Positions 33,754-42,811 of a DNA stretch of 48,281 nucleotides are shown one piece after another. The DNA comes from Mycolicibacillus koreensis. GTDB taxonomy: Bacteria; Actinomycetota; Actinomycetes; Mycobacteriales; Mycobacteriaceae. Made by a program: the position numbers and the translations under genes. The stretch lies in the NCBI RefSeq assembly GCF_002104795.1, contig NZ_NCXO01000033.1:1-48281 (forward strand). Direction: 5' to 3'. Below the pieces are notes generated by a model. The model was given only the letters and a program-made list of their open reading frames with translations, was not told the origin of the DNA and made no database searches. Within the stretch, counting starts at the first letter, position 1, and each line of letters starts with the position of its first letter.

Positions 33754-34641
33754 CTAGATCCCGGCCGGCGGGATGTGGGGATTGGCCGTGGCGGGCGGTT
33801 CCAGCGGCGGCAGGACCTGCGAGCCGTCCAGGCTGTGCACCGCAAGACCCTGGGACCACGGGTAGTTCAGGCTGAACGCCACCAGTCCCGTTCGCTGGGC
33901 AGCCGGCCGATGGCACATCGCCAGCACCGTCTCCGCGAGGTATTCCACCGGCTCGGTCGGGAAGGTCTCGGGGATCAGGGCGTCGGCCCCGGGGGTGCGC
34001 ACCGCGCTCGTGGGCCCCACCGCGTTCACCGCGATGTTGGCGTCGACGAGTTCGGCGGCCAGCCCCTGGGTGAACCGGTGCAGCGCCGCCTTCACCGATG
34101 CGTAGATGACGTCGCCGGCGGTCTTGTTGTAGTCGCGATAGGGCCGAACCGGCGGTAGGCCGGTCACCGACCCGATATTGACGATCCAGCCCGCGCCGTT
34201 CTGCCGCATGTACGGTATCACGTTCTGCGCCAACCGAAACGGTGTCCGCAGATAGTGCTCGACGGTCCGGTCGAAGGTGTCGGCCGGCATCGTCTCGACC
34301 ACCGAGTAGTCGGCGAACCCGGCGTTGTTCACCAGGATGTCGATCCGGCCGGTCCGCTCCACGACACCGGCGACCAGATCGGTGCGTTGCCGGTCGTCCT
34401 CGAGGTCGGCGGCCAGGCCGAACGCTCGGCCCCCGGCGGCCTCGATCAAGGCCACCGTCTCGCCGATGGTGCCCGGCAGCGCGGTCGACTGCTGCGCGCG
34501 GATCGACGCCGACGGGCTGTGCGACCGGGCGGTGACGGCCACCGTCGCTCCCTCGGAGGCCAATCGCTGTGCGATGGCGCGGCCGATCCCGCGGCTGCTT
34601 CCGGTCACCAATGCGGTCTTTCCGGTGAGAAGTCCGCTCAC
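33754..34641 (-). CDS. Short-chain dehydrogenase/reductase
   Basis: A 295-residue SDR. Start set at GTG 34641, in a GTGA overlap with the stop of the upstream monooxygenase. Motifs: TGSSRGIG (13-20), NNAG (105-108), Ser158 and Tyr180-x3-Lys184. An insertion of about 20 residues after the second strand (RSHSPSASIRAQQSTALPG) is unusual. It is the second gene of a leftward two-gene operon with the HAPMO-like monooxygenase, so a role in making the ketone substrate or handling its product is likely. Confidence 0.83.
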   Translation of the reverse strand: MSGLLTGKTALVTGSSRGIGRAIAQRLASEGATVAVTARSHSPSASIRAQQSTALPGTIGETVALIEAAGGRAFGLAADLEDDRQRTDLVAGVVERTGRIDILVNNAGFADYSVVETMPADTFDRTVEHYLRTPFRLAQNVIPYMRQNGAGWIVNIGSVTGLPPVRPYRDYNKTAGDVIYASVKAALHRFTQGLAAELVDANIAVNAVGPTSAVRTPGADALIPETFPTEPVEYLAETVLAMCHRPAAQRTGLVAFSLNYPWSQGLAVHSLDGSQVLPPLEPPATANPHIPPAGI

Positions 34642-36563
34642 GCGATCACGAGATCCTCTTCGACCGGGGCGCGGTGGCTGCGCCACACGTCGATCAGCCG
34701 AAACGGGAAGGCGGTCACGATGCGTCCACCGGCCGACCGATAGTAGGTGTGCGCGGTCGGGGTGTGGCACCAGACGGTGTCGGCCATCGCCTCGTCGATC
34801 GCGGCGACGTAGTCGCTGAACGCCTCGGGGCGCACCTCGATGGTCGACGCATCGCGCAGCGCCATCAACTGCAGGCACTCCATCACGTAGTGCACCATCA
34901 CCTCGACGCCGAAATTGTGTCCGGCGCCGTGGCCGGGACTGTAGTTCGGCGCCGAGGAGATGAACATGTTGGGGAAGCCCGGCACCATCCCGCCCCGGTA
35001 GGCGCTGGGGCTGCCGCCCCACACCGCGGCGAGTTCGACCCCGTCGCGGCCCCTGATGTCGACCGTCGACAGGAAGTCGAGGTGATAGCCGGTGGCGTAG
35101 ATGATGACGTCCAGGTCGATCTGTCGGCCGTCACCGGTGACGATGCCACGTTCGTTGACGCTGGCGGGTTCGGCGTTCTCGACGTCGACGTGCGGGCGGG
35201 TCAGCGCGGCGTAGTAGCCGCCCGGGTCGCGGATGATCCGCTTGCCGTAGGGCGCGAAATCCGGTGTCACCTTCGCGGCCAGTTCGCTGTCGGCGCCGAA
35301 CGTGCGGGCGATGTAATCCTGACAGATCCGGAGCAGGACATCGTTGGCCGGCGAGATCGACAGCGGATTCTCCGCCGCCCACTGCGGGTCGCGGATGATG
35401 ACCGGGAAGTTGTTGTCCGCGGTGCCCCAGAACGACTTCAGCCGAGTCCAATTCGCGTAGAAGGGCACATGGTTGTTGAGCCAGCGCTTGTGTTCGGGAA
35501 CGTCGTCGGTGAGACGCTTGCGGGGCGCCACCCAGTGCGGCTGACGCTGGAACACCGTCAGATGCTCCACCTCGTCGACGCAGGCGTCGACGATCTGAAC
35601 GGCGGTGCAGCCGGCCCCGATGATCGCGACCCTCTTGCCCGACAGATCCAGGGCCGGATCCCACTGCGCGGAGTGCACGCTGATGCCCGCGAAGGTCTCC
35701 CGGCCCGCCAACTCCGGCCACCGGGGACGATTGAGGTAGCCGGCCGCCGGGATCACCACGTTCGCGTGGATCTCCTCGTGCACCCCGTCGGTGTCGACGG
35801 TGCGCACCCGCCAGTGCCGGCGTTCGTCGTCCCACCACATCGCCTCGACCTCGGTGTCGAACCGGATGTGGTCGCGAAGGCCGTTCTTGTCGCACACCGA
35901 GACCAGGTAGTCCTGATACTCGCCGCCGTAGGGGTAGTAGCTCGACCAGTCCCCGTTGATGTCGCGGGACAGCGAATAGTAGGCCGAGGGCGTGTCCACG
36001 CCGATCCCCGGATACTTGGTCGTGTACCAGGTGCCGCCGACCTCGCTGTTTCGGTCGATGATCTCGAAATCGATGCCGGCGTCGGCGAGTTCCAGAGCAG
36101 CCGCCAGACCCGCGATCCCCGCCCCGACAACGACCACCTTGAAATCGGGCGGCAGTTCCGCGGTGCGCGGCAGCACCGGCTGAAACGGGTGGAAGCCACC
36201 CTGCTCAAGAAGCAGACCGATGTACTCCTCGCTCACCTCGGTTCCCAGTGCCAGCGGGGCGATCCGGGCGAACAGCGCCGGATCGTCGTGCGGCACCGCC
36301 GAATCCGGTCGCTCTGCGGTCATCGCCTCGGCAACCGCGTCCACCAGCGCCGACATGGTGTCCTCGTCGGTCGCACCGATGACCTCCGGCGGATCCGGAA
36401 CGAAAGTGATGTGGGGGGCGAACCGGTCGGCCACGGTGGCGTCCCCGGTGAGTTGGGCCAGCACCGCCACCAGCACGCCCGCGTCGGCCTCCCGCAGCAT
36501 CGCGCGCATCTCGGCGGGGTCTGAGCCCACGTCGCCGACCGCCGTGGTCCCGTCGCTCGTCAT
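34638..36563 (-). CDS. HAPMO-like Baeyer-Villiger monooxygenase with N-terminal extension
   Basis: A 641-residue class B flavoprotein monooxygenase. ATG at 36563 preceded by GAGGAGG. The FAD motif GAGIAG comes only at residues 147-152. The first 140 residues form an extra domain like that of 4-hydroxyacetophenone monooxygenase. The Baeyer-Villiger fingerprint is FAGISVHSAQW (291-301), then the NADPH motif IIGAGCTA. HAPMO-type enzymes turn aryl ketones into phenyl esters; related actinobacterial members act on other ketones, including steroids. First gene of a leftward operon with an SDR, facing the CoA ligase across 117 bp. Confidence 0.88.
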   Translation of the reverse strand: MTSDGTTAVGDVGSDPAEMRAMLREADAGVLVAVLAQLTGDATVADRFAPHITFVPDPPEVIGATDEDTMSALVDAVAEAMTAERPDSAVPHDDPALFARIAPLALGTEVSEEYIGLLLEQGGFHPFQPVLPRTAELPPDFKVVVVGAGIAGLAAALELADAGIDFEIIDRNSEVGGTWYTTKYPGIGVDTPSAYYSLSRDINGDWSSYYPYGGEYQDYLVSVCDKNGLRDHIRFDTEVEAMWWDDERRHWRVRTVDTDGVHEEIHANVVIPAAGYLNRPRWPELAGRETFAGISVHSAQWDPALDLSGKRVAIIGAGCTAVQIVDACVDEVEHLTVFQRQPHWVAPRKRLTDDVPEHKRWLNNHVPFYANWTRLKSFWGTADNNFPVIIRDPQWAAENPLSISPANDVLLRICQDYIARTFGADSELAAKVTPDFAPYGKRIIRDPGGYYAALTRPHVDVENAEPASVNERGIVTGDGRQIDLDVIIYATGYHLDFLSTVDIRGRDGVELAAVWGGSPSAYRGGMVPGFPNMFISSAPNYSPGHGAGHNFGVEVMVHYVMECLQLMALRDASTIEVRPEAFSDYVAAIDEAMADTVWCHTPTAHTYYRSAGGRIVTAFPFRLIDVWRSHRAPVEEDLVIA

Positions 36564-36644
36564 CGAACCTCCTCGCTCGTCGTGCCGAGTATGGCCAAAG
36601 CCCAGCGCCGCAAGCGCCGGTTTGTCTACTGAGCGGGAGGTCGG

Positions 36645-36673
36645 TTGGTGGCCGCCCGCCGGCCACCTACAGT
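36645..36673 (+). promoter_or_regulatory. Promoter of the CoA ligase gene with operator-like inverted repeat
   Basis: TTGGTG (36645-36650) and TACAGT (36668-36673) are 17 bp apart. The latter ends 7 nt before the ATG at 36681, a leaderless arrangement. The spacer is filled by a perfect 8-bp inverted repeat GGTGGCCG / CGGCCACC (36647-36654, 36660-36667). That is the classical place for a repressor site. The TetR or IclR regulator of the island is the first candidate. Confidence 0.6.
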
Positions 36674-36680
36674 CACCGCC

Positions 36681-38315
36681 ATGCCCGACCTCGACACCGT
36701 CCTGGTGCCGGCGCGCAGCCACGCCATCGGCGACATACCCCGACGGACCGCGCGCCGGACCCCGCACAGAACCGCCGTGATCGACGGCGCGGTCAGCGTG
36801 ACCTTCGCCGAGTTCGAGCATCTGGTCGACCGCGCGACCGCCGCACTGCACGAGCACGGCTTCGGCCCCGGCGACCGGATCGCGCTACTGTCGCGCAACT
36901 GCTGGCAGTACGCCGTGCTGGCGTTCGCCACCGCCCGCGCCGCCGTGGTCCTGGTCCCGGTCAACTTCATGCTCACCGCCGAGGAGATCGCCTACATCCT
37001 CGGGCACAGCCGTGCGACCGGCTTCATCGTCGAAGCGGACCTGACCGATACCGCCGAGACGGCGATGGGGCTCGGCGGGATCGTCTCGACCCGCGCGGCC
37101 ATCGTCCCCGCCGGCCAGAGCCTCCCGCGGGGCTGGGACGACTTCGACCGGTGGCTGGACACCACAGCGGACGCACCCGCGCCGAACGTCGCCGACGACC
37201 AGATGATCCGTTTGATGTACACCAGCGGGACCGAGGCGCACCCCAAGGGCGTCATGCACTCCAGCCGCAGCCTGATGGGCAACTACATCAGTTCGATCAT
37301 CAACGGATCGATGACCGGTGACGACGTGGAGATCCACTCGCTGCCGCTGTATCACTGCGCCCAACTGGACAACTTCTTGATCCCCGATGTGTATCTGGGG
37401 GCCACCAGCATCATCGTGGCGCGCCCGGACCCCGCACTGGTGCTGGAGGCCATCGAGAAGTACGGCGTGACCAAGTATTTCGGCCCGCCCACGGTCTGGA
37501 TCTCGCTGCTGCGATCCCCGGAGTTCGACCGGTCCGACCTCAGCAGCCTCCGTAAGGGCTACTACGGCGCCTCGCCGATGCCGATTGAGATCCTCGCCGA
37601 GATGCGCCAGCGTCTGCCCGACCTGCAGTTGTGGAACTTCTACGGCCAGACCGAGATGGCTCCGGTCGCTTCGGCGCTCGGCCCCGAGGACCAGGACCGC
37701 CACGCCGGAGCCGCGGGCCGGCCGGTGATCAATGTCGAAACCGCGATCGTCGACGACGACACCAATCCGGTCCCACAGGGAACGACCGGTGAGATCGTGC
37801 ACCGCAGCCCGCATCTGATGCTCGGCTACCTCGATGACGACGACAAGACCGCGGAGGCGTTCCGCGGCGGATGGTTCCACTCGGGGGACCTCGGCTACGT
37901 CGATGAGCACGGGCTGCTGCACGTCGTCGACCGGAAGAAGGACATGATCAAGACCGGGGGCGAGAACGTCGCCAGCCGGGAGGTCGAAGAGGTCCTCTAC
38001 CGGCACTCCGGGATCGAAGAGGCCGCGGTATTCGGTCTTCCCCACCCGCGGTGGGTCGAATCGGTCGCCGCGGCTGTCGTGTGCCGCGACGGGACCGACC
38101 TGTCCGAGGACGACATCGTGGCGCATTGCCGAACGCACCTGGCCGGCTTCAAAACCCCCAAGCACATCTACTTCGTGGACTCCCTTCCGAAGAACCCCAG
38201 CGGGAAGCTGCTCAAACGTCAACTGCGCGAGCTGTTCGGGTCCACTGGGCGGGAAGAAGACATCCGATTCAGCGCCGACACCCATAGCGTTACTGGAACA
38301 CAACAGGTTCGGTGA
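36681..38315 (+). CDS. AMP-dependent acyl-CoA synthetase/ligase (FadD-like)
   Basis: A 544-residue ANL-superfamily acid-CoA ligase. Start at ATG 36681, matched to a leaderless -10 box. Phosphate-binding motif TSGTEAHPKG (181-190), LPLYHCAQ, NFYGQTEM, the hinge HSGDLGYVDEHG and RKKDMIKTGGENV, and the C-terminal NPSGKLLKRQLRE with the adenylation lysine. It would convert the acid made by the alcohol and aldehyde dehydrogenases next door into its CoA ester. It leads an apparent operon of ligase, ADH, ALDH, crotonase and two acyl-CoA dehydrogenases. Confidence 0.88.
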   Translation: MPDLDTVLVPARSHAIGDIPRRTARRTPHRTAVIDGAVSVTFAEFEHLVDRATAALHEHGFGPGDRIALLSRNCWQYAVLAFATARAAVVLVPVNFMLTAEEIAYILGHSRATGFIVEADLTDTAETAMGLGGIVSTRAAIVPAGQSLPRGWDDFDRWLDTTADAPAPNVADDQMIRLMYTSGTEAHPKGVMHSSRSLMGNYISSIINGSMTGDDVEIHSLPLYHCAQLDNFLIPDVYLGATSIIVARPDPALVLEAIEKYGVTKYFGPPTVWISLLRSPEFDRSDLSSLRKGYYGASPMPIEILAEMRQRLPDLQLWNFYGQTEMAPVASALGPEDQDRHAGAAGRPVINVETAIVDDDTNPVPQGTTGEIVHRSPHLMLGYLDDDDKTAEAFRGGWFHSGDLGYVDEHGLLHVVDRKKDMIKTGGENVASREVEEVLYRHSGIEEAAVFGLPHPRWVESVAAAVVCRDGTDLSEDDIVAHCRTHLAGFKTPKHIYFVDSLPKNPSGKLLKRQLRELFGSTGREEDIRFSADTHSVTGTQQVR

Positions 38316-38335
38316 ACTGAAGGGATCAGGAACAT

Positions 38336-39445
38336 ATGGCGTTCACGGGTCGAATCGCGCGATTCGATGCTCCGGGAAAACCGTTCGAGATCGACACGGT
38401 CACGCTGCCGGAGCTGGGGCGCGGGGAGACGTTGATCAAGGTCAGCCGCACCAACATCTGCGGATCGGACCTGCACGCCTGGCACGGTTCCTTCGCCACG
38501 CGAGGGCTCGGTGGGCAACTGCCGACCGTGCTCGGCCATGAAATGGTCGGAACCGTCGAGGCGCTCGGCGAGGGTATCCGCACCGACGCCGACGACGCTC
38601 CGCTGCAGCAGGGCACCCGCGTCGTCTTTCCGTACTTCTTCTGCTGTCATCGGTGCCGGAACTGTCTGGCCGGCAGACGCAACGCCTGCTTGAAGCTGTC
38701 GATGGCGATGCTCGGGCGTGCCGATCAGCCCCCGTATTTCGTCGGCGGCTACGGAGACTACTTCCTGCTGCCGGCTGGGGCGGTGCTCTACACGGTCCCT
38801 GATTCCGTCCCGGATTCCATTGCCGCCGGAGCGAACTGTGCGCTTTCCCAAGTGATGTACGGATTGGAACGGGTCGACCTGCAGGGCGGTGAGCACGTCG
38901 TCGTCCAGGGGGCGGGCGCGCTCGGTCTGTACGCGGTCGCGGTGGCCAAGAGCCGTGGAGCTGCGAAGGTCATCGCGATCGACGGGGTTGCGGAGCGGCT
39001 CGCGTTGGCCACCGAGTTCGGGGCCGACGAGACCATCGACATCAGCCACGTCGACTCCGACCGGGAACGCATCAAGATGGTCCGGAGCCTGACCGGCGGG
39101 CACGGCGCCGATGTCGTGGTGGAGGTCGTCGGGAGCCCTGCGGCCATCGACGAGGGTCTCAAGATGCTCGGCCAGTTCGGCCGCTACGTCGAGATCGGCA
39201 ACATCAACATCGGCCAGACCTTCGAATTCGACCCGTCGCGCTTCGTGTTCGGCAACAAGACCATGTTCGGTGTGTCGCTGTACGATCCGGCAGTTCTGGG
39301 GCGGGCAATGACGTTCTTGGCCAGCCATCAGGCCACATTGCCGCTGGAGCGGCTCACCGCCGAGTGCTATCCGCTAGATGAGATCAACGAGGCGTTCGCT
39401 GCCGCCGACAGCAGGAACAGTGTTCGTGCCGGCATCGTCTTCTGA
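38336..39445 (+). CDS. Zinc-dependent alcohol dehydrogenase (MDR family)
   Basis: A 369-residue medium-chain dehydrogenase. Catalytic zinc residues Cys42 (NICGSD) and His68-Glu69 (GHEM). Structural-zinc cysteines cluster at 103-118 (CCHRCRNC...C, with an additional cysteine). The Rossmann motif is VVQGAGALGLYA. It should oxidise a primary or secondary alcohol with NAD(P). Placed 20 nt after the CoA ligase and 17 nt before an aldehyde dehydrogenase, so alcohol to aldehyde to acid conversion is the natural reading. Confidence 0.88.
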   Translation: MAFTGRIARFDAPGKPFEIDTVTLPELGRGETLIKVSRTNICGSDLHAWHGSFATRGLGGQLPTVLGHEMVGTVEALGEGIRTDADDAPLQQGTRVVFPYFFCCHRCRNCLAGRRNACLKLSMAMLGRADQPPYFVGGYGDYFLLPAGAVLYTVPDSVPDSIAAGANCALSQVMYGLERVDLQGGEHVVVQGAGALGLYAVAVAKSRGAAKVIAIDGVAERLALATEFGADETIDISHVDSDRERIKMVRSLTGGHGADVVVEVVGSPAAIDEGLKMLGQFGRYVEIGNINIGQTFEFDPSRFVFGNKTMFGVSLYDPAVLGRAMTFLASHQATLPLERLTAECYPLDEINEAFAAADSRNSVRAGIVF

Positions 39446-39462
39446 ACGAAAGTAGTTGAGAA

Positions 39463-40881
39463 ATGCATGATTACGACCGTTCTAAGTTGTTCATCGACGG
39501 TCGATGGGTGCCGGCGTCGGGAACCGGGCACATCGATGTCGTCAACCCGGCCACCGAGGAGGTGATCGGCCGGGTCCCCAGCGCGACGGACGCGGATGTC
39601 GAGGCCGCAGTCGCCGCCGCTCAGCGTGCCTTCGATCCTGTGGTGAGTGTCGGCGAACGCCGCGAGCGTCTCGACGCGGTGATCGCGGCCATGACGAAAC
39701 GTCTGCCCACCATCGCCGAGACCATCACCGACGAGATGGGCGCCCCGATCCGGGTCGCACAGACGGTCCAGACGCAGGTACCGCTCGCGGTCGCGAACGG
39801 TTTCGTCGAGGCGCTGGCCTCCTACCGGTTCGAGGAACGCATCGGCAATTCGCTGGTGACCCGTGAACCCTACGGCGTGGTCGCCGCGATCACCCCGTGG
39901 AACTATCCGCTGTACCAGGTCGTCGCGAAGGTGTTGCCGGCCATCGCCGCCGGATGTCCGGTGGTCCTCAAACCCAGCAACGAGGCGCCGTTGTCGGTGT
40001 TCGAGTTCATCGACGCGGTCGCCGAGGCCGGTCTACCCGACGGGGCGGTCAACCTGGTGTCGGGACCGGGCGCGGCGATCGGCGAACGGCTGGCGGGGCA
40101 CCCGGGCGTCGACGTGGTGTCGTTCACCGGCTCCACGCAGGTGGGAAGCCGGGTCGGGGAGGTGGCCGGCCGGACGATCAAGAAGGTCGCGCTGGAACTC
40201 GGCGGGAAGTCGGCCAACGTCGTCCTCGACGGCGCAAACCTGGCCGCCGCGGTCAAAGTCGGTGTCGGCAACGCCTTCCTCAACGGCGGGCAGACCTGCA
40301 TGGCCTGGACCCGGCTGCTGGTGCCCGAGAAGCACTATCAGGAGGCGCTGGAGATCATCGAGACCGCGGTGGGGAAATACACCGTCGGCGATCCGCGGGA
40401 GAAGGACACCCGCATCGGCCCGCTGGCCTCGGAGAACCAGTACGAGACGGTGCGCGGATACATCGAACGCGCCGAACGCGACGGGGCCAGGCTACTCACC
40501 GGCGGCGCCGACCCGGTCCGCGACGTCGGCTACTACGTCGCGCCCACGGTGTTCGCCGACGTCGACCCCGACTCCGAGCTGGGCCAGGAGGAGGTGTTCG
40601 GCCCGGTCCTGGCCGTCATCGCCTACACCGACACCGACGACGCCCTGCGCATCGCCAACGGGACCCCCTACGGCCTGTCCGGCGCGGTCTGGGCCGGCGA
40701 CGACGAGACCGCGATCGGGTTCGCCCGGCAGGTCCGCACCGGCCAACTCGACATCAACGGCGGTCCGTACAACCCGGCGGCGCCGTTCGGCGGCTACAAG
40801 AAATCCGGCCTCGGTCGCGAACTCGGCCGTGTCGGCTTCGAGGAGTTCCTCCAAGTGAAGTCTCTACAGTTACCCGCATGA
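39463..40881 (+). CDS. Aldehyde dehydrogenase (NAD(P)-dependent)
   Basis: A 472-residue ALDH-superfamily enzyme. It has ITPWNYP with Asn147, the general-base Glu245 in LELGGKS, the nucleophile Cys279 in GGQTCMAW, and EEVFGPVLAVI near the C-terminus. All catalytic residues are present. It probably oxidises the aldehyde from the preceding alcohol dehydrogenase to an acid for the CoA ligase. The stop overlaps the ATG of the crotonase gene by 4 nt. Confidence 0.92.
   Translation: MHDYDRSKLFIDGRWVPASGTGHIDVVNPATEEVIGRVPSATDADVEAAVAAAQRAFDPVVSVGERRERLDAVIAAMTKRLPTIAETITDEMGAPIRVAQTVQTQVPLAVANGFVEALASYRFEERIGNSLVTREPYGVVAAITPWNYPLYQVVAKVLPAIAAGCPVVLKPSNEAPLSVFEFIDAVAEAGLPDGAVNLVSGPGAAIGERLAGHPGVDVVSFTGSTQVGSRVGEVAGRTIKKVALELGGKSANVVLDGANLAAAVKVGVGNAFLNGGQTCMAWTRLLVPEKHYQEALEIIETAVGKYTVGDPREKDTRIGPLASENQYETVRGYIERAERDGARLLTGGADPVRDVGYYVAPTVFADVDPDSELGQEEVFGPVLAVIAYTDTDDALRIANGTPYGLSGAVWAGDDETAIGFARQVRTGQLDINGGPYNPAAPFGGYKKSGLGRELGRVGFEEFLQVKSLQLPA
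40865..40870 (+). promoter_or_regulatory. Internal leaderless -10 element before the crotonase gene
   Basis: TACAGT lies inside the 3' end of the aldehyde dehydrogenase gene and ends 7 nt before the ATG at 40878. The same hexamer and spacing occur before the CoA ligase (36668-36673). It may allow the downstream beta-oxidation genes to be transcribed separately. Confidence 0.4.
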
Positions 40882-41660
40882 GTACCGTCAAACCCCTGCT
40901 GATCGAGGGGCACGAAGCGATCCAGACCTGGACGATCAACGTGCCCGACGCCGGTAACGCGATCACCGGCGCGGACCTCATCGCCGCGGTGGAGACCGCC
41001 GTCGACGCCGCCAACGCCGACACCGGGATCGGGGCGATCATCCTGACCGGTTCCGGACGCATCTTCTCCGCCGGCGGCAACGTCAAGGAGATGGCCGACC
41101 GCCGCGGCCTGTTCGGCGCGGACCCACTCGACCAGCGCTACGGCTACATCGACGGGATCCAGCGGATTCCCCGCGCGCTGGGGCGCCTGGAGGTGCCGTT
41201 GATCGCGGCGGTCAACGGGGCGGCGATCGGTGCCGGCTGCGACCTGGCCGCCATGTGCGACATCCGCATCGCCTCCGAGCAGGCCTATTTCGCGGAGAGC
41301 TTCGTGCAGCTCGGGCTCGTTCCCGGCGACGGCGGCAGCTGGTTTTTGCAGCGCGCGGTCGGCTACGAGCGCGCCGCCGAGATGACGTTTACCGGCGATC
41401 GCATCGACGCCGCCACCGCACACCGGTGGGGCCTGGTCAGCCAGGTCGTCGCGCACGACGACCTGCTCAGCGCCGCCCAGGAACTGGCGGAGCGGATCGT
41501 GAAGAACCCGCCGAAAGCCCTGCGGATGGCCAAACGCCTGCTGCAGGAGTCGCGGACGGGGTCGCTGGAATCGACGCTGGGTATGGCCGCGGCCATGCAG
41601 CCACTCGCCCACGGCGACCCCGAACACCAGCGCCGTCTGTCCCGGTGGAAGACGCGGTGA
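40878..41660 (+). CDS. Enoyl-CoA hydratase/isomerase family protein
   Basis: A 260-residue crotonase. FSAGGNVKEM forms part of the oxyanion hole and the core reads IAAVNGAAIGAGCDLAAMCD then FAESFVQLGLVPGDGG. The first hydratase glutamate is replaced by Asp (GCDLA) and the second position carries Phe. Several actinobacterial crotonases share the FAESF...GLVPGDGG pattern, so it may be a hydratase variant or isomerase. Overlaps the ALDH stop (ATGA) and the acyl-CoA dehydrogenase start (1 nt), so it is translated as part of that operon. Confidence 0.85.
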   Translation: MSTVKPLLIEGHEAIQTWTINVPDAGNAITGADLIAAVETAVDAANADTGIGAIILTGSGRIFSAGGNVKEMADRRGLFGADPLDQRYGYIDGIQRIPRALGRLEVPLIAAVNGAAIGAGCDLAAMCDIRIASEQAYFAESFVQLGLVPGDGGSWFLQRAVGYERAAEMTFTGDRIDAATAHRWGLVSQVVAHDDLLSAAQELAERIVKNPPKALRMAKRLLQESRTGSLESTLGMAAAMQPLAHGDPEHQRRLSRWKTR

Positions 41661-42811
41661 TGACGCTGCCGCGACTCGTCGCCCCGGCGACCGTCGACCC
41701 CGCCGCCACCGCCGCCCTGCGCACCGAGGTGCGGGCATTTCTGGCCGACCAACGCGCGGCCGGTGCGTTCACCCCGGGTGTGGACTCGTGGCTGACCGGC
41801 TGGGACGAGTCCTTCACCGCCGCGCTGGCCGCCCGCGGCTGGCTGGGGATGACGGTGCCGACCGAGTTCGGCGGTGCCGGGCGCACCCACCTGGAGCGCT
41901 TCGCGGTCACCGAGGAACTGCTGGTCGCCGGTGCCCCGGTCGCCGCGCACTGGATCGCCGACCGCCAGATCGTGCCGGCGCTGCTCAAATACGGCACCGA
42001 CGAGCACAAACACCGCTACCTGCCCGCGATCGCCGCCGGTGAATGCTTCTTCGGTATCGGGATGAGCGAACCGGACTCCGGGTCGGATCTGGCCAGTGTG
42101 CGCACCCGGGCGACGCGGGTCGACGGCGGCTGGTCGCTCAGCGGCACCAAACTGTGGACGTCGGGGGCCCACCGGGCGCACGCGTTCATCGTGCTGGCCC
42201 GCACCGAGGCGGTGGACACCACCGACCGGCACGCCGGTCTGAGCCAGTTCATCGTGCACCTGGACACCCCCGGAGTCGAGGTGCGCCCGGTCGTCTCGAT
42301 GAACGGCCAGCACCACTTCAACGAGGTGATCCTCGACGGGGCGATCGTGCCCGACAGCGCGGTCCTGGGGGTGATCGGCGACGGCTGGCACCAGGTGACC
42401 TCCGAGCTGAGCTTCGAGCGCAGCGGCCCCGAACGCCTGCTGAGCACCTTCATCCTGCTGACCCATCTCACCGAGGCGATGGCCGCAGACCAGCTTCCCC
42501 GCGACGCGACCCTGGGACGGCTGGTGGCCCGGGTGGCCGGGCTGCACCAGATGTCGGCCGCGGTGGCGACGGCGTTGGAGCGCGGCGAACGCGCCGATCT
42601 GCCCGCGGCCGTGGTCAAGGTGCTGGGCACCACCACCGAGGGCGACATCGCTGATTTCGCCGACACGAACACCGGTGACGACATGACCGCCGCGCCGGGC
42701 CTGACCGACATGGTGGCCGCCGCGGTCGACCAACGACCCGGATTCACCCTGCGCGGGGGCACCAACGAGGTGCTGCGCGGGGTGATCGCCAGGGGATTGG
42801 GGATGCGATGA
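41660..42811 (+). CDS. Acyl-CoA dehydrogenase, catalytic-type subunit
   Basis: A 383-residue acyl-CoA dehydrogenase. Motifs: MSEPDSGSD (135-143), TKLWTSG (163-169), Glu253 in ELSFERSGPE as the likely catalytic base, and the C-terminal LRGGTNEVLRG flavin motif. Start at ATG 41660 in the TGATG junction with the crotonase; an in-frame GTG lies just one codon upstream. With the next gene it resembles the FadE26-FadE27 arrangement, in which a catalytic and a non-catalytic subunit form a heterotetramer suited to bulky ring-bearing CoA esters. Confidence 0.88.
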   Translation: MTLPRLVAPATVDPAATAALRTEVRAFLADQRAAGAFTPGVDSWLTGWDESFTAALAARGWLGMTVPTEFGGAGRTHLERFAVTEELLVAGAPVAAHWIADRQIVPALLKYGTDEHKHRYLPAIAAGECFFGIGMSEPDSGSDLASVRTRATRVDGGWSLSGTKLWTSGAHRAHAFIVLARTEAVDTTDRHAGLSQFIVHLDTPGVEVRPVVSMNGQHHFNEVILDGAIVPDSAVLGVIGDGWHQVTSELSFERSGPERLLSTFILLTHLTEAMAADQLPRDATLGRLVARVAGLHQMSAAVATALERGERADLPAAVVKVLGTTTEGDIADFADTNTGDDMTAAPGLTDMVAAAVDQRPGFTLRGGTNEVLRGVIARGLGMR

